A DNA stretch of 64,000 nucleotides from Sialis fuliginosa. Taxonomy: Eukaryota; Arthropoda; Insecta; Megaloptera; Sialidae. Positions 1 to 9,390 of this stretch are shown here, piece after piece (position 1 is the first letter of the stretch; each line of letters opens with the position of its first letter). The translations under genes and the position numbers were made by a program. The stretch covers positions 14,644,267 to 14,708,266 of the forward strand of contig OY540809.1 in NCBI GenBank assembly GCA_961205875.1. The letters run 5' to 3'. Under the pieces are notes generated by a model. The model was given only the letters and a program-made list of their open reading frames with translations, did no database searches and was not told where the DNA came from.

Positions 1-289
1 AAGCCTTCGAAGACATGCGTCGTTTAAAATTGTTGATTAAATAAGCTGTATTTAAATAGAAGAGAAGAGAGCGGAGATGTAATTAATTAAAGTAATGAAT
101 TATGAACATCCGTTGTGCTCAGTGGCTGCTGTATCTTGTCTTAACCCTTTCACATACAAATATATCTAACCCAATGATTTTAGACTTTTCAATTGATATC
201 TTACCAAATTCTTTAGGTGATAAAGATCTAATTAAAATTAGAAAAGAATATTAAATTATAAAAAAAAATCTGGAGGTATGTAACCCCTT
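1..289. other. AT-rich sequence, nothing recognised
   Basis: No coding signal or clear repeat. TTAACCCTTTCACATAC near position 140 resembles a piggyBac-type end (TTAA followed by CCC), but I found no matching opposite end. Confidence 0.5.
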
Positions 290-800
290 AAAAAGGGTTT
301 AATGCAACATAATTTTGCATCAAAATAATGCGACCTTGTCTACCTTTCTGTAGTAACCCCCCTCCACTTCCAACTTAAACTAATTTAAATTTAAGCAATT
401 TATCGGGTTTTTTTCGATAGTACCTATAATTTTTTAAAGAAAATTTTAGTTTAGTTAAAAGAGTTAAATGCAATACATTTTTACATCCAAATTATGCAGT
501 CTTTCCTATCCTTCTGGAATAAAAAAATGCCCCCCGCCCTAGTTTTTTTTTGGAACACAATTTTTTTAAAAGAAAATTAGGGTTAAAATGCAATATAATT
601 TTGTATCAAATAATACCTTGCCTACCCTACTGTTGTAAAAAAAAACTCAATCCACACTCTTACACAATTTTTTTATGTTATTTATCGTTCTTTTATTTAT
701 TTTTTGTTAAAAGTCAGAACAGTTTTTTTAAAGAACATTATGTTTAAAAAGGGTTAAAATGCAGCTCGTTTTATAATACAATGTCATTGTATCTACATAG
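290..800. repeat. Degenerate tandem repeat, period about 166-171 bp
   Basis: A motif reading 'gggtt(t/a)aatgcaa' followed by 'ataattttg.atcaaa' recurs with its AATGCA core at about 301, 467, 587 and 758. Spacings are about 166, 120 and 171 bp. Each unit continues with 'cttgtctacctttctg'-like sequence, a C-rich patch and a poly-T stretch ending in 'tttttaaagaaaatt'. The short second spacing fits an internal deletion. Seen directly: four anchors and three inter-unit intervals. The unit is not recognised and the homology is well diverged, so this is an old local amplification rather than a young satellite. Confidence 0.6.
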
Positions 801-1375
801 CTGGAAGCATTTTCATTTATGTAAGTAACTAACTTGCTATAATCGTGATATTTGATATGTTATAAATTCTAGAAACGGAGTTAGTTGATATACGTACGTA
901 TTAAACGAATGTAGTTATTTTAACAGAAATCGTATCAGTGTAGTGAACGTTTTCTGCTTAAAAACATCACATGGTATTAAATATAATTAACAGATGTAAA
1001 GAAGGGAAATGAGATTGTTCTAAAGGATACATTATTTATTAACTGTTTTGCGTTTGTTTATAAATGTAGAATGTATGTAGGTAGATAATTACGATGTTTT
1101 TTTTTTCTCTTAAAAGATTGCTAATTTATTATTAATTTTAATTTGTTCATTGAAGTATTTATCTGTTTCTATTGTTATATATTTTTGCGGTATTATATTT
1201 TGTTATAATGACATATTTCAAACATTCATTTTTGTATAATCAAAAAAGATAGGGTAAACTTTTTTTTTTTTAAATGTTTCTGCTCAAGTCAAAACTTTGT
1301 ATACTTAATTTTTTTCTTTGCGGCACATAGTAGCACAAACCGAGCACAACATAATTTTTTTTTCGAAATTGAAAT
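801..1375. other. AT-rich unique sequence
   Basis: No coding, RNA or repeat signal seen beyond short homopolymers, including a T run near 1260-1271. Confidence 0.5.
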
Positions 1376-1510
1376 GATGGAGCTAACTTCAAAAGTTTGA
1401 ATGAAGTAATCTCGATAACTACTAAACCGATTTTGATGAAACCTACACCAACGTGTTCCCTGAAATCTTAGAAGTGCTGTAGGGTACATATAGTCACGCT
1501 ATCGCTCAAA
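1376..1510 (+). mobile_element. Non-LTR-like 3' tail, family N
   Basis: Contains 'actactaaaccgattttgat' followed by 'gaaac', then 'ccaacgtgttccctgaaatct' and 'ctatcgctcaaaata'. The same order of motifs occurs at 63262-63365 on this strand and, diverged, at 20806-21052 on the opposite strand. Tails of the type 'aactactgaaccgattttgatgaaa' are common on insect non-LTR retrotransposon and SINE 3' ends. No reverse transcriptase remnant lies upstream, so this is a 5'-truncated or non-autonomous fragment. Confidence 0.55.
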
Positions 1511-2268
1511 ATAACTGAGCAGTGAATATTTTTATTTTAAAATTATAATAGTACTTTATAATACCAAGCATAATAGAATCAATAGATATTTTTTCTTCTA
1601 TACCCTGTAGAACGTTCATGTATTAAATTTTTTTTATATTAATCCATCATTTATGTATGAATTCAAGAATAATAAAAATATACTTCCAATCCCCTTATGT
1701 TTTGATTCTTTTGATGCAACTGTACAAAGAATTGTATATATATTCTTTTGTAAACAATGTATGTATATGTTCGCGATTCATGTTTTTATGTGTGTATTTT
1801 TATATCTTATTGAGATATTGCATCGAAATCTGAAAAGCATTGTAAATGTATTTGTACTGTGCAATGTATATTTATCTTTGTTCATATCAAGTCTTTGTTA
1901 TCAACAACAAAAATAACCTAACGCTATTTTTTATTATTATGTTTGTATACCTACACAAGATTATTATTTTTTTCTGATATATTTAACATACATATGCCTC
2001 ATACTTTTTTGTATGATATTTGTTATACTATAGAGGTAGTATTTGCAATTAATTTTAAGTGAAATGGCATTTTGATGAACACGAATTTGATTAGTTATTT
2101 CAAAAATGTTTATTTATAATAAATTCTGTTAATTTTCGAATAAACACAAACATTTCTTGGTTTATTATCTGGCACAATTTCATTTTTTATATGACATCAT
2201 TCTCTTCGGGGATCAATATGTTTTTTATACAACACCTTGTATATTTTATTATAGTGTTTTATTTATAA
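1511..2268. other. AT-rich sequence, nothing recognised
   Basis: Short open stretches here have the AT-rich composition expected by chance. 'acaccttgtata' near 2231 is a lone mariner-like end motif without a partner. Confidence 0.45.
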
Positions 2269-2270
2269 TA

Positions 2271-2580
2271 CAGGATGATTTACAAAGAATGTAAAAATCA
2301 TTCACATATGAACATCTGTATGGAAATTCTTCTTGAGGGTGTTACAGCCCCTCAAAAATGATTAATTTATATTTAATATCTTAAGAACCCATTGTCTTTA
2401 ATTATGAAGTTTGTTCTGTGCTAAATAAATTTTATCAAATTTCATAATTTTATTCTGATAGGTTTTCCAAATATTAAACACAAACTAATATTCTTGGAGA
2501 GAGAGAGGAGAGACTGTAGCTCCCTCAAGAAGAATTGATAGATACATGTAAATTTTTTTCATTAGTTGTAAATCAACCTG
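2271..2580. mobile_element. Mariner-like MITE, complete with TA target duplication
   Basis: The left end reads CAGGATGATTTACAA and the reverse complement of the right end reads CAGGTTGATTTACAA, each directly flanked by TA (2269-2270 and 2581-2582). The similarity resumes further in: AATTCTTCTTGAGGG near 2325 is mirrored near 2523-2538, and the following 'tacag.c.ctc' also matches. The element is therefore a roughly 310-bp near-palindrome with long imperfect TIRs. TA duplications and CAGG-type ends are typical of Tc1/mariner elements. It has no coding capacity and must have been mobilised in trans. A GA-rich patch (about 2500-2512) lies in the right arm. Confidence 0.8.
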
Positions 2581-2898
2581 TATAGTTAATAATTTGTTGT
2601 TACATAATATAGATAATAAATTAATAATATATATCCGGTATCTGACATACCTTCTACTAAATACATATTCAGAGAGTTAAAGTATACATATATGATTAAT
2701 TGATCTAACTTGTAGTAAATCTAGCCCTTTATCATAGATGGCTATAATTTATATTCGATTAAAGTCAAATCAGCCCACTTGTATGTATCGACAATGTGTC
2801 AATTCAAGTTTGATGACACGCACACATATTCTGCATTGTCAAATAAGCGAATCAATGTTGCATATTATCTACCGTTTGTTTTATAGACCAGTATGGAG

Positions 2899-2913
2899 CA
2901 GTGGTTTCCAAAC
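2899..2913 (+). mobile_element. Solo hAT-like terminus
   Basis: CAGTGGTTTCCAAAC resembles the CAGTGGT(T/C)CCCAAC ends of insect hAT elements. No partner end was found downstream, so this is a fragment or a chance match. Confidence 0.35.
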
Positions 2914-2959
2914 AGTTGCTCTAATTTTATTGCCAATATGTCAAATAAATTTTCACCTT

Positions 2960-3032
2960 TCTACGATTTGTCATATTTGAGTTACAGCGTTTAAAGACAG
3001 ACATACAGGCACAATGGCAAAAATAGGTTTAA
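2960..3032 (+). mobile_element. Retroelement-like tail, family M
   Basis: Contains 'gagttacagc', then 'agacagacatacagg', then 'atggcaaaaatag'. The same order appears at 59850-59915 ('gagttacagcctctacagac', 'aaacagacatcatggcgaaa'). Tails of the type 'gagttacag..cagacagaca' are common at 3' ends of insect dispersed repeats. Confidence 0.45.
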
Positions 3033-3633
3033 GAATGTAAAAATTGTGGATCTAGGCTTCTAGGTGCGTCTAAAAGAGAGTGACGAAACATTTACTGCTA
3101 TTACGCCTAAATTGACGTTGCGTAAACCCAGAAGCCTAAAAAAATACTGAGTATTAGTTGACACAATAATACTAATTGTCACAATGGCATGGATATTTCC
3201 ATTAATACATTATGAAAGCAAAAAAGGACAGTTCGATTAGACTCACCGCACAAAAACGAAACAGATTTTTTTGCGGTAAACATTAGAATCAGATCTAGGT
3301 AGTTGGTAATTTGTAAACAGCGGACCTCCAGTGAGATGTAAATAATTGATTAGTATTTACATATGATTGCATTACATTTGTAAAGTATTGTACGTTACAC
3401 ATTTAACTAATATAATTTGCATTCGAAATCAATAGTATTTGTATTATCGTACAAAAGGTTGCAAGTCGCTTGATCGTGAACGATTTACATTACCAATTTG
3501 TCTCCACAAGGTATAATTATTATAATTTGTGATGTTCTGTCTCTATATACCTAAATATGTACATTGAGAGAACACAATATATTATGTTCAAATCGATGGT
3601 CTTACTATGATAACTGCTAAAATGTTATTGATA
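3033..3633. other. AT-rich sequence with one small inverted repeat
   Basis: TAGGCTTCTAGGT near 3054 is mirrored by ACCCAGAAGCCTA near 3127, enclosing about 60 bp that could form a stem-loop. Nothing else recognised. Confidence 0.4.
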
Positions 3634-4120
3634 TAAAGTACTGGCAACAGTCTTGAACGCTTTAAGAGTAGTATTAGGCGTTTTTGGGATTAATGGGTTT
3701 CTTTTTTGTAATTCTCATGAACTCATGTAACTATACTAATAAAACAAGTACCTCTTTATTACATCAATTTAATTACCAGTCCGCAAATATAGTTTGTTTT
3801 TGAAATTATAACCTTTTAATTATGTTTTTTCTTCAGTAATGGATAAAGTAAAACTAGTAATGGGCACACAGTGATGGAAACTTGCTAATGATTACAAAAT
3901 GATAAGTACTATATGATACAAAAGTTATAAAATAAATATTCGTAAAATTGTAAACAATCCAAAACAGGCGATATGATAATAATATAATTATTAATAAATA
4001 GATTACACTAAAAATTAGTTTAAATGTCCACCATTGACACCCATTGGCCGAATGTTATCAAATTAAGCTGTTTTAAAAAAAAACAAAAACCCTGATATTA
4101 CTGCCTTTACCTAAGCATAA
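3634..4120 (+). mobile_element. TIR family E MITE, diverged copy
   Basis: The left end 'taaagtactggcaacagtc' aligns with the TIR of the full copy at 37433-37918 (AGGTACNRGCACCAGTC). Shared internal landmarks in the same order are 'actaataaaacaagtacctc', 'ttaccagtccgcaaatat', 'gtaatgggcac', 'cacttgctaatgatta'-like sequence and 'atagattacact'. The right TIR is not recognisable, so this copy is truncated or decayed at that end. No coding capacity. Confidence 0.7.
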
Positions 4121-4560
4121 CAGTGTAGGAGCACTAGATACAATAATTAACATAATTAATGCAGTTTAATGTAACCTGGATAAATTGATGTATAGAAAAT
4201 TTTAGTCTTATTACAAGGGTAAATAAATAGAAAAAATATATGAGAAATAATTAAAATTTTAGGTTTTCATAGAACATTGTTGGATATGTGTAGATTTGTA
4301 GATATAAAAAAAAACATTTTGAGTATATATTTGTGTACGCTTGGCGGTCGAAGAGCCTAAAACAAAGGAGAGAGAGGCAAATGTATGTTGAACTAAGATA
4401 ATCCTGGTAACACAGGCAGGATCCTTCACAAGAAATCCGTTTCGCAAACAAATTGGCCATTCATCACTGTGAGGCGAATGTGCAGTGAAATTTAAACGGC
4501 GTCTGCTTCAACAGTCAACACACTGCTTTTATTGCAAATCGTTATTTCGACTTTTTTATT
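4121..4560. other. AT-rich sequence, nothing recognised
   Basis: Short open frames on the minus strand at 4251-4460 look like chance. No repeat partner found. Confidence 0.4.
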
Positions 4561-4567
4561 GCACACG

Positions 4568-4582
4568 CAGGGGTACTCAGAC
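4568..4582 (+). mobile_element. Possible hAT-like left terminus
   Basis: CAGGGGTACTCAGAC. Its best partner is the sequence ending at 5581, whose reverse complement reads CAGTGGCTCTCAAAC (11 of 15 positions match). The flanking 8-mers differ, so an intact element is not proven. Confidence 0.35.
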
Positions 4583-4617
4583 TTTTCGGTTTTGAGGACT
4601 ATTAAGTTTCAATAAAA

Positions 4618-4887
4618 CAGTAATCCCTCTATTTACGCGGATTCACTTTTACGCGTTTGAAAGAGTGGAAAGAATTCATAAAACATAATATATTGAAGCA
4701 ATTTCTATTGCTCCATTTTACACGCTGTTTTTATGGAGTCAATTAACCGTGTAAATAGATTTTACACGGATTCACTTTTACGCGGTTGAAAGAGTGGAAA
4801 GACAAAAAAAACACAATATATTGGAACAATTTCTATTACGCGCTGTTTTCATGGAACCAATTAACCGTGTAAATGGAGGGATTACTG
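4618..4887. mobile_element. Pogo-like MITE with duplicated interior
   Basis: The ends read CAGTAATCCCTCTATTTACG and, reverse complemented from the right, CAGTAATCCCTCCATTTACA. CAGTAA..CCTC ends with 'ATTTACGCGG' resemble Tigger/pogo-type elements. The interior is two tandem units starting near 4632 and 4761. Each carries 'attcacttttacgcg', then 'ttgaaagagtggaaag', then 'caatttctatt' and a 'cgctgttttcatgga'-like segment. TA duplications are expected for pogo, but the flanks read AA and TT, so the target site is unclear or mutated. An eroded relative lies at 51623-51774. Confidence 0.75.
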
Positions 4888-5036
4888 TTCTTCATTTGGT
4901 GCCTTTTTCAGATTAGGTTCTTAAATATTAATCGGAACGTTGTTGAGAATTTAATCTAAATCGGTTCAGATAATTTTTATGAAGGGTCGCAAAATTGTTA
5001 ATTTTTGCGATTTTTGAAGTGAAATTTTTTTAGTGT

Positions 5037-5330
5037 TTTGGAAAACGACAGGTTTTTCAAATGAAATGCTAAGGAGAGTGTGTATATGCGTGAGAGAGCG
5101 ATGAGTATATGTATAAAAGAAATAAGGATGAATAGCGCATACGTGCAAGTCAGTTTTACATTGGTTATGCGCGAGAGAGCGCTGATTAAATGTATCAGAA
5201 GAATAGATGAATGAATAGCGAATGCGTATAAGTCACTTAATGTCAATTATGCGTGAGAAGGAAACGAGTAAATGTATAAGAGAAAGATGAATGAATACGT
5301 ACAGGTCAGTTTAAGTCGGTGCCAATGAAA
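5037..5330. repeat. Tandem array of three ~81-bp units (family H)
   Basis: A leader with 'acgacaggtttttcaa' and 'gctaaggagagtgt' is followed by three units beginning at TATGCG at about 5085, 5166 and 5248. Each unit runs 'gcg(t/c)gaga', 'gag(c/a)g', 'aaatgtat(a/c)ag', 'gatgaatgaata', 'cgtacaagtcagttta'. Spacings are 81 and 82 bp. Single-unit relatives with the same leader are at 15665-15800 and 27762-27860, so the array grew from a dispersed repeat. The element class is not recognised. Confidence 0.75.
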
Positions 5331-6340
5331 ACAAAATAAGTTTCACTTCAACCGTGCGCTTATGTGGGTGAGGCAATTACGACGGATATATTATTAAGAC
5401 TACTTTGAACTATGTTTACACATCTTTAAAAAAATTATGTTTTTTAATATAGTTGTAAAGCTTTATTGTTTCTAGACATAATTGATTTGACGAAGTAAAT
5501 TCTAAACGAAAAAAATGGGCAGTAAAAATTCAGGTATAGTCATAAATTGAAATTTGAAAAACCAGCGTTTGAGAGCCACTGCTTGAGGATATATTGTGTA
5601 GCTCGCGTATTTAATTAGAACACAGTTCGACTATTACTTTAATTCAATCGGGCATGAATACGTGTGCATTATATTATTATTGGCGTTCTTTTTTCTAGTT
5701 TGAATAGATTCTCGATTTTATGGTATAGGATATTCGTTTTTAAAAGGTCAAGTCACTGATTTGTGAGCTGAATTTAACATCGTACTTAAAGCTTTATTGG
5801 ATTTTTCAATTTATCTTTAAAAAATAAATACATTTTTATTCAATGTCATGTTTTTTCTAAATTCAATTTATCGATATAGAAATAAATAAATAGAATATTT
5901 ATTAGCTTTCGTGATCTATTGCCCAGCTATATTTTTTTGATGGAGGGATGGGGGGGGGACTATTAAATGATAATACAATTTAAAAATTATTTTCAGGTTG
6001 GTAGGATTAACTTATGAGAACTATCAAAATGGACTCAAATTAATAAAATCGGCCAAGTAATGTAATCTCTTTAAAAGTGTACGTGTTTGTGTGACGATGT
6101 ACAAAAAAAAAGTTATTTCAAAATTTTTCATAAACAAATTTTGTTACAGTATACTAATGAACTAATTAAAAGCTACATTCTGGATTTTTCCGATTTTTTG
6201 CATTGAAAGTTTAAAAACTAGAAGGGGGAGGACGCTCTGATAATGACATTAAAAATAAATATTTCGTGACTGAAGGGTTTAAATCAAAAGGTCCCTAAAC
6301 ATTTTTTGTTGCATCTAAAGATGGGATAAGTGAAAAAAAA
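5331..6340. other. AT-rich sequence, nothing recognised
   Basis: Contains a 9-G run near 5951 and short purine patches near 6225. The 3' hAT-like end motif at 5567-5581 (gtttgagagccactg) is the only repeat signal. Confidence 0.45.
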
Positions 6341-6728
6341 AACATTTTGAGTACACTTTTCAATTTTTGGGAGGAGGGGTCCAAACAGATTTTTTTTTTT
6401 AATTTCATAATTTTTGTTTTTGGGTCATCAATCTACGTCTATATATCAAATATAATCTTATTAGGTATATAAACGAGAGAATATGAGGACTGTGACATAC
6501 ATACACAATACAGGCAGACATACAGATTGTAACTATAAGGGTTGATCCAGACTATCATGCCGGTCTTGGTCCGGTCTCACTCCAATCAAATATAAATAAA
6601 CAATAAACAATGAAATCATTCACAGTATAGGTATCGTGCCGGTCTCAGTCTAATCACGTTCAGATACAGTATTACTTTACTGGATATAATCCTAAAGGTT
6701 CCTAATTTTCTACGGAACCCTAAAAATT
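6341..6728 (+). mobile_element. ACGGAACCCT-type dispersed repeat (family L), interrupted
   Basis: The order 'gggtcatcaatctacgtcta', 'gacatacatacacaatacag', 'gcagacatacagat', then 'ctacggaaccctaaaaa' matches a repeat type I associate with Lepidoptera that ends in the paired motif 'gggttccgt..acggaaccct'. About 150 bp (6541-6695) separates the tail from the ending. That segment contains two diverged direct repeats, 'atcatgccggtctt' and 'atcgtgccggtctca', each followed by 'ctc(c/t)aatca'-like sequence, and may be an insertion. Confidence 0.5.
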
Positions 6729-7090
6729 TGCTATTCATAAAACATATAACTGTTATTTATTATTTAGGTTGTTGATTAGAGATCCTTAAAATTTCAAACT
6801 CTGCTTCTTAATTTTGAAAAATTCAAATTAACAAATGTTATTACAATATAAGAATTTTTTTCAGGCTTAAAATCATACATTCGTTTCATCTCTAATACTG
6901 TTATATCTTGGAATTCCAATCAATTTTGATTAATAAACGTACATTCTTACCAATAAATAAGACATTAATTACACACTTACCAAATAGATCGTCCATCTCA
7001 AGCACTCTAACTCATTTCCTCTAAAGTAGTGTACATTTAATGTAATCTGATACACACAGAAAGAAAAAAATCAATGGTATAAACATCCAA
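6729..7090. other. AT-rich sequence upstream of the candidate exon
   Basis: No repeat or promoter pattern recognised. Confidence 0.4.
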
Positions 7091-7305
7091 ATGGCCTCCC
7101 CAGCGCCTCCACCATCGCAGCCAAACAAGACAGATGTTGTGGAAAATCAGTGCCCAAGACGGATTCTTACGAGGTGCAATAAATTCCACGTGTTCCGGCG
7201 CAATCACCGATTTACGTTTTATAGTGTCCGCACTATCGAGTACATGGCAAGTACTGTGCGACGTGTGTCTGTGATTGGGGGACTCATTGCTGGACTTAAT
7301 GAGAC
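7091..7305 (+). CDS. Candidate coding exon, 71 codons, unknown product
   Basis: An open frame from ATG at 7091 has the start context CCAAATGG and much higher GC than its surroundings. It opens MASPAPPPSQPNKTDVVENQ: a Pro-rich beginning followed by a basic segment containing PRRILTRCNKF. No domain, signal peptide or transmembrane segment is recognised. The frame would stop at TGA 7307-7309, but that stop sits inside GAC|GTGAGA, an acceptable 5' splice donor after 7305, so the segment could be a first coding exon. Against this, no downstream exon in phase was identified, and GC-rich transposon fragments also give open frames. The product is unknown and I assign no function. Confidence 0.3.
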
Positions 7306-7650
7306 GTGAGAAAAAATAACAGCATCGTTGGTGTTGTTGGTTGAAATTAATTGAAGCTGAGTCGGTTGGAACTGATTGACCGATGTAAAAAATATATTTG
7401 GGTGATTTGTATAGTAGAGTATGTCAATACGACGTATCAATTCGGACGTTTTTTTATCGTTTTAGATCGTAGCCCATAAGACCCTTGAATCCGGCTTCGA
7501 TTAAATTTTGAAGGCAATTTTTTAAAGCGTGAAATATGCAATCTAAATGGACAAATTTTACAAAACGCAAAATTAAGCCCGAAATGATTTTTGAAAACAG
7601 TCAATTTTAAAGAAATTTTTTTTATTACATTAATTTTTCTTTAGGTATTG
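7306..7650. other. AT-rich sequence after the candidate exon
   Basis: Nothing recognised; it would be intron if the preceding exon is real. Confidence 0.4.
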
Positions 7651-7652
7651 TA

Positions 7653-7840
7653 CCACTGTGGAATCAAAGATTCATACTTTTTTATCGAATCTGTATATTA
7701 TCATATATACATAGGTATTTTATCATATATCAAATATTAGTATATTATCATATATCAAATATTAGTATATTTAACTCTCAATATTTAAAAAAAAATATTG
7801 CACCACTGTAGAGTCAAAGTTACTTTTTATTTATCTTGTA
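7653..7840. repeat. Local duplication with nested 25-bp repeat
   Basis: 'tgtaccactgtggaatcaaag' near 7657 recurs as 'tgcaccactgtagagtcaaag' near 7799, about 142 bp apart. Between them 'tatcatatatcaaatattag' occurs at about 7721 and 7746, a 25-bp direct repeat. Confidence 0.65.
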
Positions 7841-8447
7841 CATGTTTTCATATGTATATTTACTGAGAATACATATGAACTAATAACAATGAATATCATT
7901 AAGTAGATAATGGCATATATAAACACAAACATATATTGTGTAGAGACATGTACGAATTTTAAACGAATATAACACAAATTTCATTTATAAATTGTATTGC
8001 AGTTAACGGATCCACGTCGCAATTATCCACAACGCGCGCAAACGGGGCATAACCATTAGCAATATTATTATTGTTTTGCATTTACCCAAATATTCAACTC
8101 GTTGCATTCGTGTATGTGTGTTTCTCCAATGGCTTTATCTCCGTGAATAGTTTAAAATCTATTAAACGTACCACCAAAATAATAGTCAAATTAAAAGTAA
8201 ATCAATTTACTGATTTTCGGTTTAGCGAGATTACAGTTAAAAATAATGTTTATTGCATTCACAGTTTAATTTGGGTTTATTTATTTGTTGTAATCAACAG
8301 AGTATTTTGTTACGTTTTTGATGCTTTATTTAATTCGTTTGAATTTTGTTAACAGTTCTGTCAATTTGATAATGGTGGGTATACCCAGTAGCCAATAGTT
8401 ACTTAAAATTAAATAAGTTAAGACAGTTATATACTTGTATGTAAGAA
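7841..8447. other. AT-rich sequence, nothing recognised
   Basis: An open stretch on the plus strand at about 8071-8352 is Phe/Tyr/Val-rich and has the background base composition. I treat it as chance. Confidence 0.45.
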
Positions 8448-8448
8448 A

Positions 8449-8657
8449 CTAGCTGTTTCCCGCAACTTAGTACGCGTAATTTTATTTTATTTTTTTTATC
8501 TTATCAATTTTTCGGAATAAAAAGTAGTCTATATCCTTCTTCAGGATGTAAGCTATCTCCCAACTACATTTCATCAAGATTGATTCAGTGGTTTAGCCGT
8601 AAAAAGGTAAGAAACAGACAGACAGAGTAACTTTTACATATTATAATATTAGTAAAA
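8449..8657 (-). mobile_element. Insect non-LTR/SINE-like tail, family F
   Basis: Read on the minus strand: 'tactaatattataat', tail sequence containing 'gtctgtctgtttctt', 'ggctaaaccactgaatcaat', 'cttgatgaaatgtag', 'ttgggagatagc', 'gaaggatatagactac', and finally 'gcgggaaacagctagt'. This is the standard layout of a very common dispersed repeat of insects, especially Lepidoptera. Other copies are at 14479-14775, 16024-16200 and 23019-23300. It is noncoding. Confidence 0.7.
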
Positions 8658-8871
8658 ATGTCAAAAAAATATCGAACCATTTTTGGTTGAAATAATAATA
8701 AAAAGTTACCGTTGGTGCCACTACACTTTCTTATACGCAATACTGAGAGTGTACTACATTTGTATATATATAATAAATGTAAAACGTTTTTTTTTGTTTA
8801 TTAAAGACATATAAAAAATACTGAAACATAAATTATAGAAAATGACGTACTCTGATATATAACTCCATAAC

Positions 8872-9185
8872 TCCATCAATGGAGTTTTGGAGTTATAGGG
8901 TTATGGGGTTTTTGAGGTTATGAGGTTTAGGATTATGGGGTTTTAAGGTTACGTGGTTGAGGGGTTTAACTCTTTCAAACATATTGATTTTCACTTCTTG
9001 AACGCGCATAAGTATCTTTTTAACTAGGTTATGTGGTTTTAGAGTTTAGGGTTATAGGGTTTAGGGTTATGGGGTTTTAAGGTTATGGGGTTGTGGGATT
9101 AATGGGATATATGATTATGGGGTTTTGTTTGGGTTTTTATTGAATTTTATGACTTTTTAGGGGAAAAAAACCTGACGTGATGGGG
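8872..9185. repeat. Degenerate G/T-rich repeat block, GGTTATGGGGTTTT-like
   Basis: Dozens of overlapping variants of 'gg(t/a)gttatggggtttt' and 'tttagggttatagggt' run through this block, interrupted by about 50 bp of ordinary AT-rich sequence near 8965-9025. The period is irregular (about 7-16 bp). GGGG and GGG runs recur every 10-20 bases on the plus strand. The units are not the canonical insect telomere repeat TTAGG. See findings for a G-quadruplex interpretation. Confidence 0.7.
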
Positions 9186-9274
9186 TTATTTGGACTTCGG
9201 ATTCGGTTTCAGCATGCTCGATTACATAAAGTACGTTGGGTCAGATCCCCGCAAACAAAAGTTTTTGTAGAGCT

Positions 9275-9390
9275 GTGTAATTCTCGTAAGGAAGTATTTT
9301 ACTACAAAAGTTGTGGTGACCTTTTTATAGAAAATTGAATGCTCTACAAAAAATATTCTGTTAATCTTGTAGAATATTTCACAGAAATTA
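9275..9390 (+). mobile_element. Diverged fragment of family A
   Basis: 'gtaaggaagtattttac', then 'tttatagaaaattgaatgct', 'ctacaaaaaatattct' and 'tagaatatttcac' correspond in order to about 27217-27290 of the ~0.8-kb family A copy ('gtaagggaatattttac', 'attataggaaatttaatgct', 'ctacaaaaattattct'). Only this stretch is recognisable. Confidence 0.5.

Noticed and set aside
8872..9185. True telomeric array
   Set aside because: Units are irregular GGTTATGGGG variants, not (TTAGG)n, and ordinary sequence lies on both sides.
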